NCBI RefSeq assembly: GCF_001424585.1
Contig: NZ_LMPJ01000001.1
Coordinates: 1,366,450-1,430,449, forward strand
From: Chryseobacterium sp. Leaf180
GTDB taxonomy: Bacteria; Bacteroidota; Bacteroidia; Flavobacteriales; Weeksellaceae
Direction: 5' to 3'
Length of the DNA: 64,000 nucleotides
The notes beneath the pieces were generated by a model. It was not told the DNA's origin and did no database searches. It worked only from the letters and a program-made list of their open reading frames with translations. This document shows, piece by piece, positions 25,509-33,859 of this stretch (position 1 is its first letter; each line of letters starts with the position of its first letter). Position numbers and translations under genes: made by a program.

Positions 25509-26770
25509 AATTTACTGTTTATTAAAAAGTTAAGTTGCGGTCTCACATAGCCTGCCCATGTGCCGTAGAAATTGATATTGTCTCTCAAGTCAAGTGTTTC
25601 AAAACTGATAATACTGGGAACAGTAAACATGAGGACGCTATTATTTACAAAATGTAAATCTATCTCGTAAATCTTTGAATTCAAAAAATTCCCAGGAATT
25701 TCTAAAACAGCCTGATAGGTTCCTTTTTGCGCGCAGATCACATTTGTAATCTGGCTAAATACAATAGCGTCATCTGAAATAGTTTTAAAATTAACTGCCA
25801 GATTAAAGTGTTCTAATGTATTTAATAATTCAAAATCAATAATTATCTTAATTTCATCTTTGATGGTAATAAATGTTTCCTTTGAAGGAATGTCTACCTT
25901 GACTCTATTTAGCCGAGCATTTGGATTTCCAAACTCTTTTAGATTCTGATCAAACTCTCTTTCTAATTGGTGATCTATTTTATCTGAAGAAAAATAATTG
26001 TTCACTGCATCTTCAATATTATCTGAAGAATATTTTAAAAGCCCATTTTCTAAAATAATTCCCTTATTACAAAGATTTTTGATCGCCGCCATATTATGAC
26101 TTACAAATAGAATCGTTCTCCCTTCACCTTTCGTTACATCACCCATCTTGCCAAGACATTTCTTCTGAAACTCGGCGTCACCTACTGCCAAAACCTCATC
26201 AACGATAAGAATTTCAGATTCAAGGTGCGCAGCCACTGCAAATGCTAAGCGTACATACATTCCGGATGAATATCTTTTTACAGGCGTATCTATATACCGC
26301 TCAACACCGGAGAAATCTACGATCTCATCAAATTTTCTTTTGATCTCTTTCCTGCTCATGCCTAAGATGGCACCGTTCAGAAAAACATTTTCCCGGCCCG
26401 TCATTTCCGGGTGAAAACCGGTTCCTACCTCAAGCAATGAGGCAATGCGGCCATTGGTGTAGATTTTTCCGGTAGTCGGTTTCGTCACTTTACTCAGAAG
26501 TTTAAGCAAAGTAGATTTTCCGGCTCCGTTTCTGCCGATAATGCCTACGGCGTCACCCTGTTCTATCTCGAAATTAATATCACGCAGTGACCAGACATAT
26601 TGTGAGTCGCTTTTTACGGCTCGGTCATTGGCTTCACCTATCTGAAGATAAGGATCTTCCTTTCCGCGCATTTTGTGCCAGAAACGGTTAAGGTCGTGAG
26701 AAATGGTTCCCGTTCCCACCTGCCCGAGTCTGTATTGTTTTGATATATTTTCTGCCTTTAGTGCAAGCAT
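25505..26770 (-). CDS. wzt: O-antigen/polysaccharide ABC transporter ATP-binding protein Wzt with C-terminal domain
   Basis: A 421-residue protein. The ATPase part has Walker A GRNGAGKSTLLKLL near 77-90, signature YSSGMYVRLAFAVA near 166 (the degenerate form of Wzt/TagH) and Walker B ILIVDEVLAVGD near 193. Residues from about 255 form an extra beta-rich domain (EIKIIIDFELLNTLEHFNLAVNF), as in Wzt proteins whose C-terminal domain recognises the modified chain end before export. With the permease at 26816-27664 it makes the inner-membrane exporter. The ATPase-coding DNA is richer in G+C than the C-terminal part, suggesting domain exchange. Confidence 0.95.
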   Translation of the reverse strand: MLALKAENISKQYRLGQVGTGTISHDLNRFWHKMRGKEDPYLQIGEANDRAVKSDSQYVWSLRDINFEIEQGDAVGIIGRNGAGKSTLLKLLSKVTKPTTGKIYTNGRIASLLEVGTGFHPEMTGRENVFLNGAILGMSRKEIKRKFDEIVDFSGVERYIDTPVKRYSSGMYVRLAFAVAAHLESEILIVDEVLAVGDAEFQKKCLGKMGDVTKGEGRTILFVSHNMAAIKNLCNKGIILENGLLKYSSDNIEDAVNNYFSSDKIDHQLEREFDQNLKEFGNPNARLNRVKVDIPSKETFITIKDEIKIIIDFELLNTLEHFNLAVNFKTISDDAIVFSQITNVICAQKGTYQAVLEIPGNFLNSKIYEIDLHFVNNSVLMFTVPSIISFETLDLRDNINFYGTWAGYVRPQLNFLINSKL

Positions 26771-26815
26771 TTTGTTGTGTTTTTGAATCTTACTGATCTG
26801 GAATTTTAGTTTTCT

Positions 26816-27664
26816 CTAAACGGTATCCATAAAGGTTTTTTCCACTTTATTAAATACGAGGGTTCCGATGGCTAGAAGTATTAAAATAATAATGGTACTG
26901 ATGCCCAGCATCATGGGTGAAAAGTCTCCGACACCAATCCAGGCATATTTAAAACATTCAAAAACTCCTGTAAGAGGATTATAATAAGCCAGTTTTTTAA
27001 AAATTCCGGATAATGCCGAGGTTGGGTAAATGACAGGCGTAGCATACATATATAAGCTGACACCAAATCCCAAAAGCATATTTAAATCTTTATATTTTGT
27101 AGTCAGCGCAGAAAATATCATTCCTACACCTAAGGCAAAAAGTGCCATTAATAAGATGAGAAAGGGTGTAGCCAAAACCCACCAGTTTGGATGTACTTCA
27201 CCTTTGCTTAAATAATAAATCCAGACTACAATAAACAGTAACATCTGTACTCCAAAACGCATAAGATTCGAGATGACAATAGAAATAGGAGTTACAAGCC
27301 TCGGAAAATATACCTTACCGAAAATCCCGGCATTACCTGCAAATGTGTAAGATGTACCTGTCAGCGCACCTGCAAAATAGTTCCAGAGCGTAACGCCTGC
27401 AAGATAAAATAGAAGTGGTGGGGCACCGTCTGTTGAAAGGTTGGCAATTTTACCAAAAACGATTAAATAGACAATTGTCGTTAAAACCGGATTGATAAAA
27501 AACCAGATCGGACCGAGTACAGTCTGCTTGAAACTTGATACAAAATCGCGTTTCACAAACATGTAAATCAGGTCTTTATAATTCCATACCTCTCGCAGTT
27601 TGAGATCAAACAGAGAATGTTTGTCTTCTATGGTTTCTGTCCACTTTTGCTGTGGTTCATTCAT
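26816..27664 (-). CDS. wzm: O-antigen/polysaccharide ABC transporter permease Wzm
   Basis: A 282-residue ABC-2 type permease with six membrane segments. RDFVSSFKQTVLGPIWFFINPVL is the typical amphipathic lead and first loop; PPLLFYLAGVTLWNYFAGAL and the C-terminal YYNPLTGVFECFKYAWIG are family blocks. It forms the channel that flips the completed undecaprenyl-linked glycan to the periplasm, powered by Wzt. It lies between rmlA (36 bases away) and wzt (45 bases). Its presence, with no Wzx or Wzy in the window, indicates the ABC-transporter-dependent route. Confidence 0.95.
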   Translation of the reverse strand: MNEPQQKWTETIEDKHSLFDLKLREVWNYKDLIYMFVKRDFVSSFKQTVLGPIWFFINPVLTTIVYLIVFGKIANLSTDGAPPLLFYLAGVTLWNYFAGALTGTSYTFAGNAGIFGKVYFPRLVTPISIVISNLMRFGVQMLLFIVVWIYYLSKGEVHPNWWVLATPFLILLMALFALGVGMIFSALTTKYKDLNMLLGFGVSLYMYATPVIYPTSALSGIFKKLAYYNPLTGVFECFKYAWIGVGDFSPMMLGISTIIILILLAIGTLVFNKVEKTFMDTV

Positions 27665-27699
27665 TCAGGATGTTTTTATGTCTAAATAATTTTGGTCGG

Positions 27700-28566
27700 T
27701 TACCCGTTTTTCGCAATCATTTTCAGATACTCACCATACCCACTTTTTCCATATTTTACAGCGGTTTCAAGGAGTTTTTCTTCGGTGATAAATCCGTTTC
27801 GAAAGGCGATTTCTTCGATGCATCCGATTTTGAAACCCTGTCTTTTTTCGATGACTTTTACAAATTCGGAAGCGTCATTTAAGGAATCGAATGTTCCGGT
27901 GTCGAGCCAAGCTGTTCCGCGGTCCAATACGCCCACTTCGAGTTTTCTCTGACTGAGATATACGTTGTTGATGTCCGTAATTTCAAGCTCACCTCTGGGA
28001 GAAGGCTGGATGTTTTTGGCGATTTCCACCACGTTATTATCGTAAAAATACAGTCCGGGAACCGCGTAATTGGATTTCGGTGCTGTCGGTTTTTCTTCGA
28101 TGGATTTGGCTTTAAAATTTTCATCAAATTCCACTACGCCATAACGCTCAGGATCAGCTACGTGATACGCGAATACTACGCCGCCATCCGGGTTGGTTTT
28201 GTTTTTAAGCAACGTTCCCATTTCCGAACCGTAAAATATATTGTCACCCAACACCAATGCTGCAGGGTCGTTTCCAATAAACTGATCACCAAGAATAAAA
28301 GCCTGCGCCAGTCCGTCCGGACTTGGCTGTACAACGTATTCGATGTTGCAGCCGATCTGCGAACCGTCGCCCAGAAGTTTGATGAAACCTTCCTGGTCAT
28401 GCGGTGTGGTGATGATCAGAATATCTTTGATTCCTGCCAAAAGCAGTGTGGAAAGCGGATAATAGATCATCGGCTTGTCGTAAACCGGCATCAGCTGCTT
28501 GCTCACCGCAATCGTAAGCGGAAAAAGTCGGGTTCCGGAGCCGCCGGCGAGTATAATTCCTTTCAT
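27700..28566 (-). CDS. rmlA: Glucose-1-phosphate thymidylyltransferase RmlA
   Basis: A 288-residue nucleotidyltransferase of usual RmlA length. [18 protein letters not shown] is the nucleotide-binding loop, followed by [28 protein letters not shown] and RYGVVEFD. It makes dTDP-glucose from dTTP and glucose-1-phosphate, the entry step for dTDP-rhamnose, dTDP-Qui4N and related sugars. rmlC and rmlB lie upstream in the same direction, but rmlD is not in the window. The identification is secure. Confidence 0.97.
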   Translation of the reverse strand: MKGIILAGGSGTRLFPLTIAVSKQLMPVYDKPMIYYPLSTLLLAGIKDILIITTPHDQEGFIKLLGDGSQIGCNIEYVVQPSPDGLAQAFILGDQFIGNDPAALVLGDNIFYGSEMGTLLKNKTNPDGGVVFAYHVADPERYGVVEFDENFKAKSIEEKPTAPKSNYAVPGLYFYDNNVVEIAKNIQPSPRGELEITDINNVYLSQRKLEVGVLDRGTAWLDTGTFDSLNDASEFVKVIEKRQGFKIGCIEEIAFRNGFITEEKLLETAVKYGKSGYGEYLKMIAKNG

Positions 28567-28731
28567 TGTGTTTGGTTTTTAGATATTAGATTTTAGATGT
28601 GAGATTTCAGACGTGAGTTTCGATTAGAGATTCGAAATTTCTGCTTAATCTTTCATTGTGTGTTTCAAAATCTATTTTTTTTTATATTAATTCAATTAAA
28701 CTATCAACTGACAACCAATAGCTGAGAACTA
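28567..28731 (-). other. Spacer between rmlC and rmlA with degenerate short repeats
   Basis: This 165-base gap holds no gene. Its plus strand has a run of loosely repeated words around TTAGAT/GAGAT at 28577-28640, a repeat of TTTCATTGTGT (28561-28571 and 28651-28661), and a repeat of AACTATCAACT (28699-28709 and 28727-28737). rmlD often lies beside these genes in other organisms, but nothing resembling it remains. Confidence 0.4.
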
Positions 28732-29280
28732 TCAACTCTTTTTAAATTCTTCAAAGCTTTGCGCTTCCTGATCTTTCTCGGAGATCAGCATCTGATCCTG
28801 AGGAATTCCCCAGTCGATGTTGAGTTCTGTATCCAGAGGATTGACGCCGTTTTCCGAGGCTTTGTTATAACCGTTATCGCATTTGTAAAAGAATACTGCC
28901 GTTTCGGAAAGCACCGAAAAACCATGCAGAAATCCTCTCGGGATAAACAGCTGTTTCTTGTTTTCTGCCGAAAGCTCAACACTCACCGACTGACCGAAAG
29001 TCTCCGAGCCTTCCCGGACATCTACAACAACATCCAAAACTTTTCCCTGCACGACACGTACGAGTTTTGCCTGCGAATGATCGCCGGTCTGCATGTGAAG
29101 TCCACGGATGACACCGAAAGATGATTTCGATTCATTATCCTGTACAAATGCCGGCTTGTAACCCAAGATTTCTTCAAGTTTACTTTCACTGTACGATTCG
29201 AAAAAATAGCCTCTCGAATCTTCAAAAACCGTCGGTTCCAGAATAAAGCAGCCTTTGAGTTTTGTTTCTGTTGCTTTCAT
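28732..29280 (-). CDS. rmlC: dTDP-4-dehydrorhamnose 3,5-epimerase RmlC
   Basis: A 182-residue cupin-type epimerase of standard length. GCFILEPTVFEDSRGYFFESY is the N-terminal family block; SFGVIRGLHMQTG gives the catalytic His near residue 60 (usual form GLHFQ); KVLDVVVDVREGSETFG and IPRGFLHGFSVLSE follow. It double-epimerises dTDP-4-keto-6-deoxyglucose to the L-lyxo form. It lies 20 bases after rmlB. The pathway then needs a reductase such as RmlD, which is not seen here. Confidence 0.96.
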   Translation of the reverse strand: MKATETKLKGCFILEPTVFEDSRGYFFESYSESKLEEILGYKPAFVQDNESKSSFGVIRGLHMQTGDHSQAKLVRVVQGKVLDVVVDVREGSETFGQSVSVELSAENKKQLFIPRGFLHGFSVLSETAVFFYKCDNGYNKASENGVNPLDTELNIDWGIPQDQMLISEKDQEAQSFEEFKKS

Positions 29281-29300
29281 TTATTAATGATGCTGAAGAA

Positions 29301-30471
29301 TTAGTTATACTGCTTTTCGTAATAATTCTGGTAATCACCGCTCGTCACATTTTTCAGCCATTCTTCGTTAGTTAAAAACCAGTCGATGGTTTTGCCTAAA
29401 CCTTCCTCAAAAGTTACCGAAGGTTTCCAGCCTAAATCTTTATTAAGTTTGGTCGCATCGATTGCATAACGCTTGTCGTGGCCCGGTCTGTCTTTCACGT
29501 ACGTGATCAGTTTTTCCGAATGTCCCGCCGGATTGCCCAGTTTTTCATCCATCTGTTTGATGAGTTCTTTCACCAGATCAATATTCTGCCACTCATTAAA
29601 TCCGCCGATATTGTATGTTTCACCGGTTTTCGCTTCATGGAAAATCTGATGAATCGCTTTCGCATGATCAATTACAAAAAGCCAGTCGCGCGTATATTTT
29701 CCGTCACCGTAAATCGGCAATGGTTTTCCTTCCAGAATATTCGAAATACAGAGCGGAATCAGCTTTTCAGGAAAGTGATTCGGACCGTAATTATTCGAAC
29801 AGTTCGATAAAATAAAAGGCATTCCGTAGGTGTTTCCGTACGCTCTTACCAAATGGTCTGAAGCGGCTTTTGAAGCTGAATATGGCGACTGCGGATCATA
29901 CGCAGTTGTTTCAAGGAAAAATCCGGTTTCACCCAGACTTCCGTACACCTCATCGGTGGAAACGTGATAAAAAAGATTCGTTCTCGGCTCATTAGGGAAA
30001 TTTCCGTGCTGATGATCCGGATTCAGCGTCCAGAATTCTTTGCAGAGCTGCAGAAGATTCGCCGTTCCGTTCACATTGGTATTGATAAATGCCATCGGAT
30101 CGGTGATGCTGCGGTCCACGTGAGATTCTGCTGCCAGATGAATCACCGCATCCGGACTGTATTTTTCGAAAACTTGTCTCAGTTCTTCAGGCTTCGTGAT
30201 GTCGGCTTTTTCGAAAACGTAATTCGGTTCGTTTTCAATATCTTTTAAATTTTCAAGATTTCCGGCATACGTCAGCGCATCGAGATTGGATGTCGGCTTT
30301 TTCGAAAACGTAATTCGGTTCGTTTTCAATATCTTTTAAATTTTCAAGATTTCCGGCATACGTCAGCGCATCGAGATTGATGATGGTTATTTCAGGATGA
30401 TTTTTTACAAATTCCCGAACCACATGAGATCCGATAAACCCTGCGCCGCCTGTGATGATGATGTTTTTCAT
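29301..30471 (-). pseudogene. rmlB: dTDP-glucose 4,6-dehydratase RmlB, frameshifted by a tandem duplication
   Basis: The frame from ATG 30471 encodes IIITGGAGFIGSHVVREF and runs about 60 residues up to FEKADI, then shifts and stops after 12 codons. The other frame continues from the same FEKADI into TKPEELRQVF, HLAAESHVDRS, VSTDEVYGSLG and the catalytic SPYSASKAASDH to the stop at 29301. The cause is an exact 91-base tandem duplication (30198-30379). Removing one copy gives an intact 359-codon RmlB of standard length. As written, the product is truncated or, from an internal ATG at 30329, lacks the NAD-binding loop. An assembly error is possible. Confidence 0.9.
30198..30379. repeat. Perfect 91-bp tandem duplication inside rmlB
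   Basis: Bases 30198-30288 and 30289-30379 are identical (checked base by base), each beginning GATGTCGGC and ending CGAGATTG. The period of 91 is not a multiple of three, which breaks the rmlB frame. The end points share a five-base word (TGATG) in the undisturbed sequence, with one extra base at the junction. Confidence 0.97.
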
Positions 30472-30542
30472 TGTTTTATGCTAATGGCCGCCGGCTTTTG
30501 GCTTTTGGCAGTTATTTCGTTTTTACTTGAATCTTTTTACTT

Positions 30543-31865
30543 TTACCTTGTCTCCTGTACAACCGTTTTTCTTCCAATCGATTTATAGAAAAAACCGTTT
30601 TGCTCGGGGATTTCCAGCGGATACATATTCCGGCCGTCAAAAACAGCTTTCGTATTCATTTTTTCCGCCATGATGCTAAAGTTCGGATTTTTAAATTCCG
30701 GCCATTCGGTAGCTATAAATAATGCATCGGCACCTTCCAGCGCGTCGTACATACTTTTGGCGTATTCTATTTTTTCGCCTAAAATCCGGCGTACATTTTT
30801 TTCAGCAATAAGGTCGTAGGCGACAATCTCAGCACCTTTTTCCAGCAAAAGTTTAATGTTATCCAGAGAAGAAGCCTCGCGGATGTCGTCTGTATTGGCT
30901 TTAAAAGCAAGTCCCCAAAACGCAATTTTCTTTCCTCTAAGATCTCCGCCAAAATATTTTTCAATTTCCGAAACCAGAATCACTTTCTGTGAAGTATTGA
31001 CTTTCTCGGTAGCTTCTAAAATTTCAAAACTGAAATTTTCGTCTTTACCGGATTTAATTAAGGCTTTCACATCTTTCGGGAAACAGCTTCCACCATATCC
31101 GATGCCGGGAAATAGAAAACGGTTGCCGATTCGGTCGTCGCTTCCCATGCCCAAACGTACTTTGTCGACATCAGCGCCTACTTTCTCACAGTAATTGGCA
31201 ATCTCGTTCATAAACGTGATTTTTACGGCAAGAAAAGAGTTGGAAGCGTATTTTGTAAGTTCAGATGATTTTTCATCCATAAAAATAATCGGAATCCCGG
31301 TGTTGGTAAACGGCTGATAAATTTTAGCCATAATGTCTTTTGCCTTTTCAGAACTTGAGCCTACAACGACTCTCGCGGGATTCATCGAATCTTCGACGGC
31401 AAAACCTTCACGCAGAAATTCAGGATTGGAAACCACATCAAATTCTACCGAAGTTTTGGCAGAAATCGCTTCACGCACACGGTCAGCAGTTCCTACAGGC
31501 ACTGTACTTTTATTTACGATCACCTTATATTCGGTCATCATTTCACCGATAGTATCGGCAACACTTAATACATACGAGAGATCGGCCGAACCGTCTTCTC
31601 CGGGTGGCGTGGGCAAAGCAAGATAAATCACTTCACTTTTTTCTAATGCTTCTTTAAGATCTGTGGTAAAAAAAAGCCGCTCAGACTGGATGTTTCGCAG
31701 AAACATCTCTTCCAGATTGGGCTCATAGATAGGAACAACTCCGTTTTTCATGGCAGCGACCTTGTTTTCGTCAATATCCACACAGTACACCGAGTTTCCC
31801 AGTTCTGCAAGCGTGGTGCCTGTCACGAGACCGACGTATCCTGTTCCTACGATTGTAATGTTCAA
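30543..31865 (-). CDS. ugd: UDP-glucose 6-dehydrogenase
   Basis: A 440-residue UDP-glucose/GDP-mannose dehydrogenase-family enzyme. NITIVGTGYVGLVTGTTLAE is the NAD-binding start, VNKSTVPVGTADRV the linker, GIGYGGSCFPKD carries the catalytic Cys near 257, and GLAFKANTDDIREA the C-terminal UDP-binding block. It oxidises UDP-glucose to UDP-glucuronate. The only sensible start is a TTG at 31865; an in-frame TAG lies two codons upstream. It is the first gene of the glycan operon, 71 bases before rmlB. UDP-GlcA could be used directly or be amidated by the AsnB-like enzyme. Confidence 0.95.
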   Translation of the reverse strand: MNITIVGTGYVGLVTGTTLAELGNSVYCVDIDENKVAAMKNGVVPIYEPNLEEMFLRNIQSERLFFTTDLKEALEKSEVIYLALPTPPGEDGSADLSYVLSVADTIGEMMTEYKVIVNKSTVPVGTADRVREAISAKTSVEFDVVSNPEFLREGFAVEDSMNPARVVVGSSSEKAKDIMAKIYQPFTNTGIPIIFMDEKSSELTKYASNSFLAVKITFMNEIANYCEKVGADVDKVRLGMGSDDRIGNRFLFPGIGYGGSCFPKDVKALIKSGKDENFSFEILEATEKVNTSQKVILVSEIEKYFGGDLRGKKIAFWGLAFKANTDDIREASSLDNIKLLLEKGAEIVAYDLIAEKNVRRILGEKIEYAKSMYDALEGADALFIATEWPEFKNPNFSIMAEKMNTKAVFDGRNMYPLEIPEQNGFFYKSIGRKTVVQETR

Positions 31866-31889
31866 AATCTACGTTTTAGAAATATTCCG

Positions 31890-31897
31890 CAAAAATA
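31890..31897 (-). promoter_or_regulatory. -7 box of the glycan operon promoter
   Basis: TATTTTTG on the minus strand, 24 bases before the ugd TTG start, matches TAnnTTTG. The -33 position has only TTTA at a 23-base spacing, so the promoter may be weak or factor-dependent. The 172-base spacer 31866-32037 is shared with the divergent GH35 gene, for which no clear promoter was found. Confidence 0.4.
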
Positions 31898-32037
31898 CTA
31901 AAAATACTTTCATCGCATTTTAAATTCTCATGAACAGTTTTTTTTAAACTTCCTCGTGGTGATATGGTAAAATCATATCTTTTTTAAATACCGAATACTG
32001 CTTTTTGTATCTTGGTGCGTATTTAAAATACATCTTC

Positions 32038-33852
32038 ATGAAAAAAATCTGGGTTCTTCTCTTTTTATTAACCATGATGCAGAATTTTCAGTCGCAAAAA
32101 AAAGAACGTTTTGCACTTGGCGACCGCGATTTTTTGCTAGATGGAAAACCTTTTCAAATGATTTCCGGTGAAATGCACTGCGCGAGAATTCCGCGGGAAA
32201 ACTGGCGTGACCGTATGAAAATGGCAAAAGCAATGGGTTTGAATACCATCGGAACCTATGTTTTTTGGAACGCGCATGAAGAAACTCCCGGCACGTATGA
32301 TTTTAAAGGAAATAACGACATCGCCGCTTTTGTGAAAACCGCTCAGGAAGAAGGTTTGTACGTTGTTTTGCGGCCGAGTCCTTACGTTTGTGCTGAGTGG
32401 GAATTTGGCGGATATCCCTGGTGGCTGCTCAAAAACCCGGAACTGAAAGTAAGAAGTACCGATCCTGAATTCTTAACGGCGTACACGCGGTATATTAAAC
32501 AATTGGCAAAAGAACTCGTACCGCTTCAGATAACCCACGGTGGGAATATTCTGATGATTCAGCTCGAAAACGAATACGGTTCTTACAGTGACGACAAAAA
32601 TTATCTTGAAATCAATAAAAAAATCTTTCGTGATGCCGGTTTCGACAGTATCCTGTTTACCTGCGATGGTGCCGATATGATGGGAAAAGGTTTTCTGCCT
32701 GGTTTGCTTCCCGCCGTAAACGGTCTTGAAGATCCTGAAAAAGTAAAGGAAATCGTCAACAGATATCACAACGGAAAAGGGCCGTATTATGTGGCAGAAT
32801 GGTATCCTGGCTGGTTTGATAACTGGGGAAAGAAGCACGCGAAGGTTTCTGCAGAAAATTCGGCGAAGACTTTAGACAAACTCTTGGCTGCCGGCATTTC
32901 AGTGAATATGTATATGTTTCATGGCGGTACGACGCGCGGTTTTATGAACGGCGCCAATATGAATGTAAATGATCCGTATGCGCCACAGGTTTCAAGTTAC
33001 GATTACGACGCGCCGCTGGATGAAGCTGGAAATCCGACCGGGAAATTCTATGCTTTTCGCGAAGTGATTAAAAAATATCTTCCGAAAGATCAAAAACTGC
33101 CGGAGATTCCGAAGGCGGTAAATACGGTTTCTATTGACAATATTGAGTTTACTTCTTTCGCGTCTCTGTATGATATTTTGCCAAAACCTATGGAATTAGA
33201 AAATCCGCTGAGTTTTGAAGAACTCGGTCAGGCGTATGGTTTTGTGCTGTACCGGACAATGATTTCTGAAAGCGGAACAGTGAGCATTAACGGTTTTCGG
33301 GATTTTGCATCGGTTTTTTTGAACGGAAATAAAGTGAAAGATCTTGACCGCAGATTAAATGAAAACGAACTGAGTTTAGTTAATGTCAAAGAAAATTCTA
33401 CGATGGATATTCTGGTTGAAAATAACGGAAGAATCAATTATGGCCCATTTCTAACCGACAACCGGAAAGGAATAACTGAAGATGTACGTTTAAATAAAAA
33501 TAAAATTCTCAGCTGGAAAATGTACAGCCTGCCTTTTAAAGAGGTAAAGCAGATTAAATTTTTGAACAAACCTTTGGTTTTAAAAAATATTCCGGGTTTT
33601 TACAGAGCTGAATTTGTTCTGAAAACAGTGGGTGACACATATCTTGATATGCGGAAATTCGGAAAAGGTTTTGTTTTTCTGAATGGAAAAAATCTCGGAA
33701 AATACTGGAAAATCGGACCACAGCAGACCATATACGTTCCTGCAGCATGGCTGAAAAAAGGTAAAAATGAACTGGTTGTTTTTGATGCTTTAAAATCCGG
33801 GCACACGACAATTTCCACCGTTTCGAAACCGATTTTAGATCAAAATCAATAA
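32038..33852 (+). CDS. Exported glycoside hydrolase family 35 beta-galactosidase
   Basis: A 604-residue protein. The ATG at 32038 starts a signal peptide (MKKIWVLLFLLTMM, cleavage near FQSQ); an upstream TTG frame extension is ignored. The catalytic barrel shows GEMHCARIPRENWRDRM, TYVFWNAHE, RPSPYVCAEWEFGGYP, ENEYGS with acid/base Glu179 and VAEWYPGWFDNWG with nucleophile Glu254. Two small beta domains follow. GH35 enzymes release terminal beta-galactose. It is seven bases before an alpha-L-fucosidase gene, suggesting joint attack on fucosylated galactosides in the periplasm or outside the cell. Substrate is inferred. Confidence 0.94.
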   Translation: MKKIWVLLFLLTMMQNFQSQKKERFALGDRDFLLDGKPFQMISGEMHCARIPRENWRDRMKMAKAMGLNTIGTYVFWNAHEETPGTYDFKGNNDIAAFVKTAQEEGLYVVLRPSPYVCAEWEFGGYPWWLLKNPELKVRSTDPEFLTAYTRYIKQLAKELVPLQITHGGNILMIQLENEYGSYSDDKNYLEINKKIFRDAGFDSILFTCDGADMMGKGFLPGLLPAVNGLEDPEKVKEIVNRYHNGKGPYYVAEWYPGWFDNWGKKHAKVSAENSAKTLDKLLAAGISVNMYMFHGGTTRGFMNGANMNVNDPYAPQVSSYDYDAPLDEAGNPTGKFYAFREVIKKYLPKDQKLPEIPKAVNTVSIDNIEFTSFASLYDILPKPMELENPLSFEELGQAYGFVLYRTMISESGTVSINGFRDFASVFLNGNKVKDLDRRLNENELSLVNVKENSTMDILVENNGRINYGPFLTDNRKGITEDVRLNKNKILSWKMYSLPFKEVKQIKFLNKPLVLKNIPGFYRAEFVLKTVGDTYLDMRKFGKGFVFLNGKNLGKYWKIGPQQTIYVPAAWLKKGKNELVVFDALKSGHTTISTVSKPILDQNQ

Positions 33853-33859
33853 ATAGGCA

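Noticed and set aside
29301..30329. A separate 342-residue dehydratase gene starting at ATG 30329
   Set aside because: Its first 15 residues are an out-of-frame reading of the duplicated segment and it lacks the GGAGFIGSH loop; it is the 3' part of the frameshifted rmlB.
32005..32037. N-terminal extension of the GH35 gene from a TTG at 32005
   Set aside because: It would place 11 residues before a standard signal peptide that starts with ATG at 32038.
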